Below, in pieces: positions 63,828 to 64,000 of a DNA stretch of 64,000 bases. The translations under genes were made by a program, and so were the position numbers. The stretch lies in the NCBI RefSeq assembly GCF_032854445.1, contig NC_088307.1, forward strand, positions 12,152,001 through 12,216,000, given 5' to 3'. The notes beneath the pieces were generated by a model. The model did not search any database and was not told the DNA's origin. It saw nothing but the letters and a program-made list of their open reading frames with translations. How positions within the stretch are numbered: the stretch's first letter is position 1; every line of letters begins with the position of its first letter. Source of the stretch: Liolophura sinensis (lineage: Eukaryota; Mollusca; Polyplacophora; Chitonida; Chitonidae).

Positions 63828-64000
63828 AAAAAGGACTGGTTGGCCTGGTGTCAGCATAATGTGACTGGGTGTTATGTCACGTCTTGTGTTTTTGGCATAA
63901 TACTTCAGTGGGCGGCAGCACTTTGGTATATTTGGCAGCATGGATTCACCCTGTCATATGAAGACTCAAAATATATACACACATCTATTGACTCCTCATT
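63828..64000 (+). mobile_element. SINE-C 3' part, runs to the window edge
   Basis: GACTGGTTGGCCTGGTGTCA, GCATAATGTGACTGGGTGTT, ATACTTCAGTGGGCGGCAGC, ACTTTGG, GCATGGATTCACCCTGTCAT. Confidence 0.85.

Overview
This is an animal nuclear DNA window, most likely from a mollusc or another marine lophotrochozoan. The genes have GT-AG introns, signal peptides and extracellular adhesion or receptor domains. The sequence between them is packed with tRNA-derived SINEs whose tail reads as an antisense CGCCGTACTCAAGAATATTT. I associate SINEs of this kind with molluscan genomes; that is recollection, not a search result. There are no prokaryotic features.

Layout. Positions 1-2510 hold a decayed Penelope-like retroelement (minus strand). 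Positions 2553-4095 are a tandem array of about 15 units of roughly 100 bp whose sequence matches the core of the SINE that follows it. From 26,969 down to 7,687 (minus) lies a compact cadherin gene, for which I resolved eleven coding exons: a signal-peptide core, three cadherin repeats, one transmembrane helix and a tail of about 140 residues. Its introns carry SINEs, foldback MITEs, a 61-bp tandem array, other repeats and an (AT)n tract. A hairpin with 30-bp arms lies 256 bp past its stop codon. Positions 31,320-33,640 (minus) hold a reverse-transcriptase element with an intact 466-residue RT frame and a broken N-terminal part; a 3' fragment of a relative is at 45,850-46,260 (plus). A divergent rhodopsin-like receptor lies at 37,139-38,192 (minus), an LRR protein with a Ser/Thr-rich stalk at 53,859-55,649 (minus), and a short unrecognised coding exon at 58,408-58,744 (minus).

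A recurring theme is that four otherwise well-formed coding regions (cadherin, receptor, LRR protein, small exon) are each thrown out of frame by what looks like one extra base, sometimes in a short homopolymer. In each case the frame that resumes makes sense: a cadherin DVNDNDP linker, TM7 with its NP motif, a GPI-type hydrophobic tail, a basic C-terminus. This suggests consensus indels in the assembly rather than four independent dead genes, but the sequence alone cannot settle it.

The remaining sequence is mostly repeats: about 35 copies or fragments of SINE-A, several of SINE-B and SINE-C (which share a tail), a TA-flanked foldback MITE family, two unnamed dispersed repeat families, several minisatellites and microsatellites. 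The genes show no sign of acting in one pathway. They are independent cell-surface genes: adhesion, signalling and a probable matrix or GPI-anchored LRR protein.
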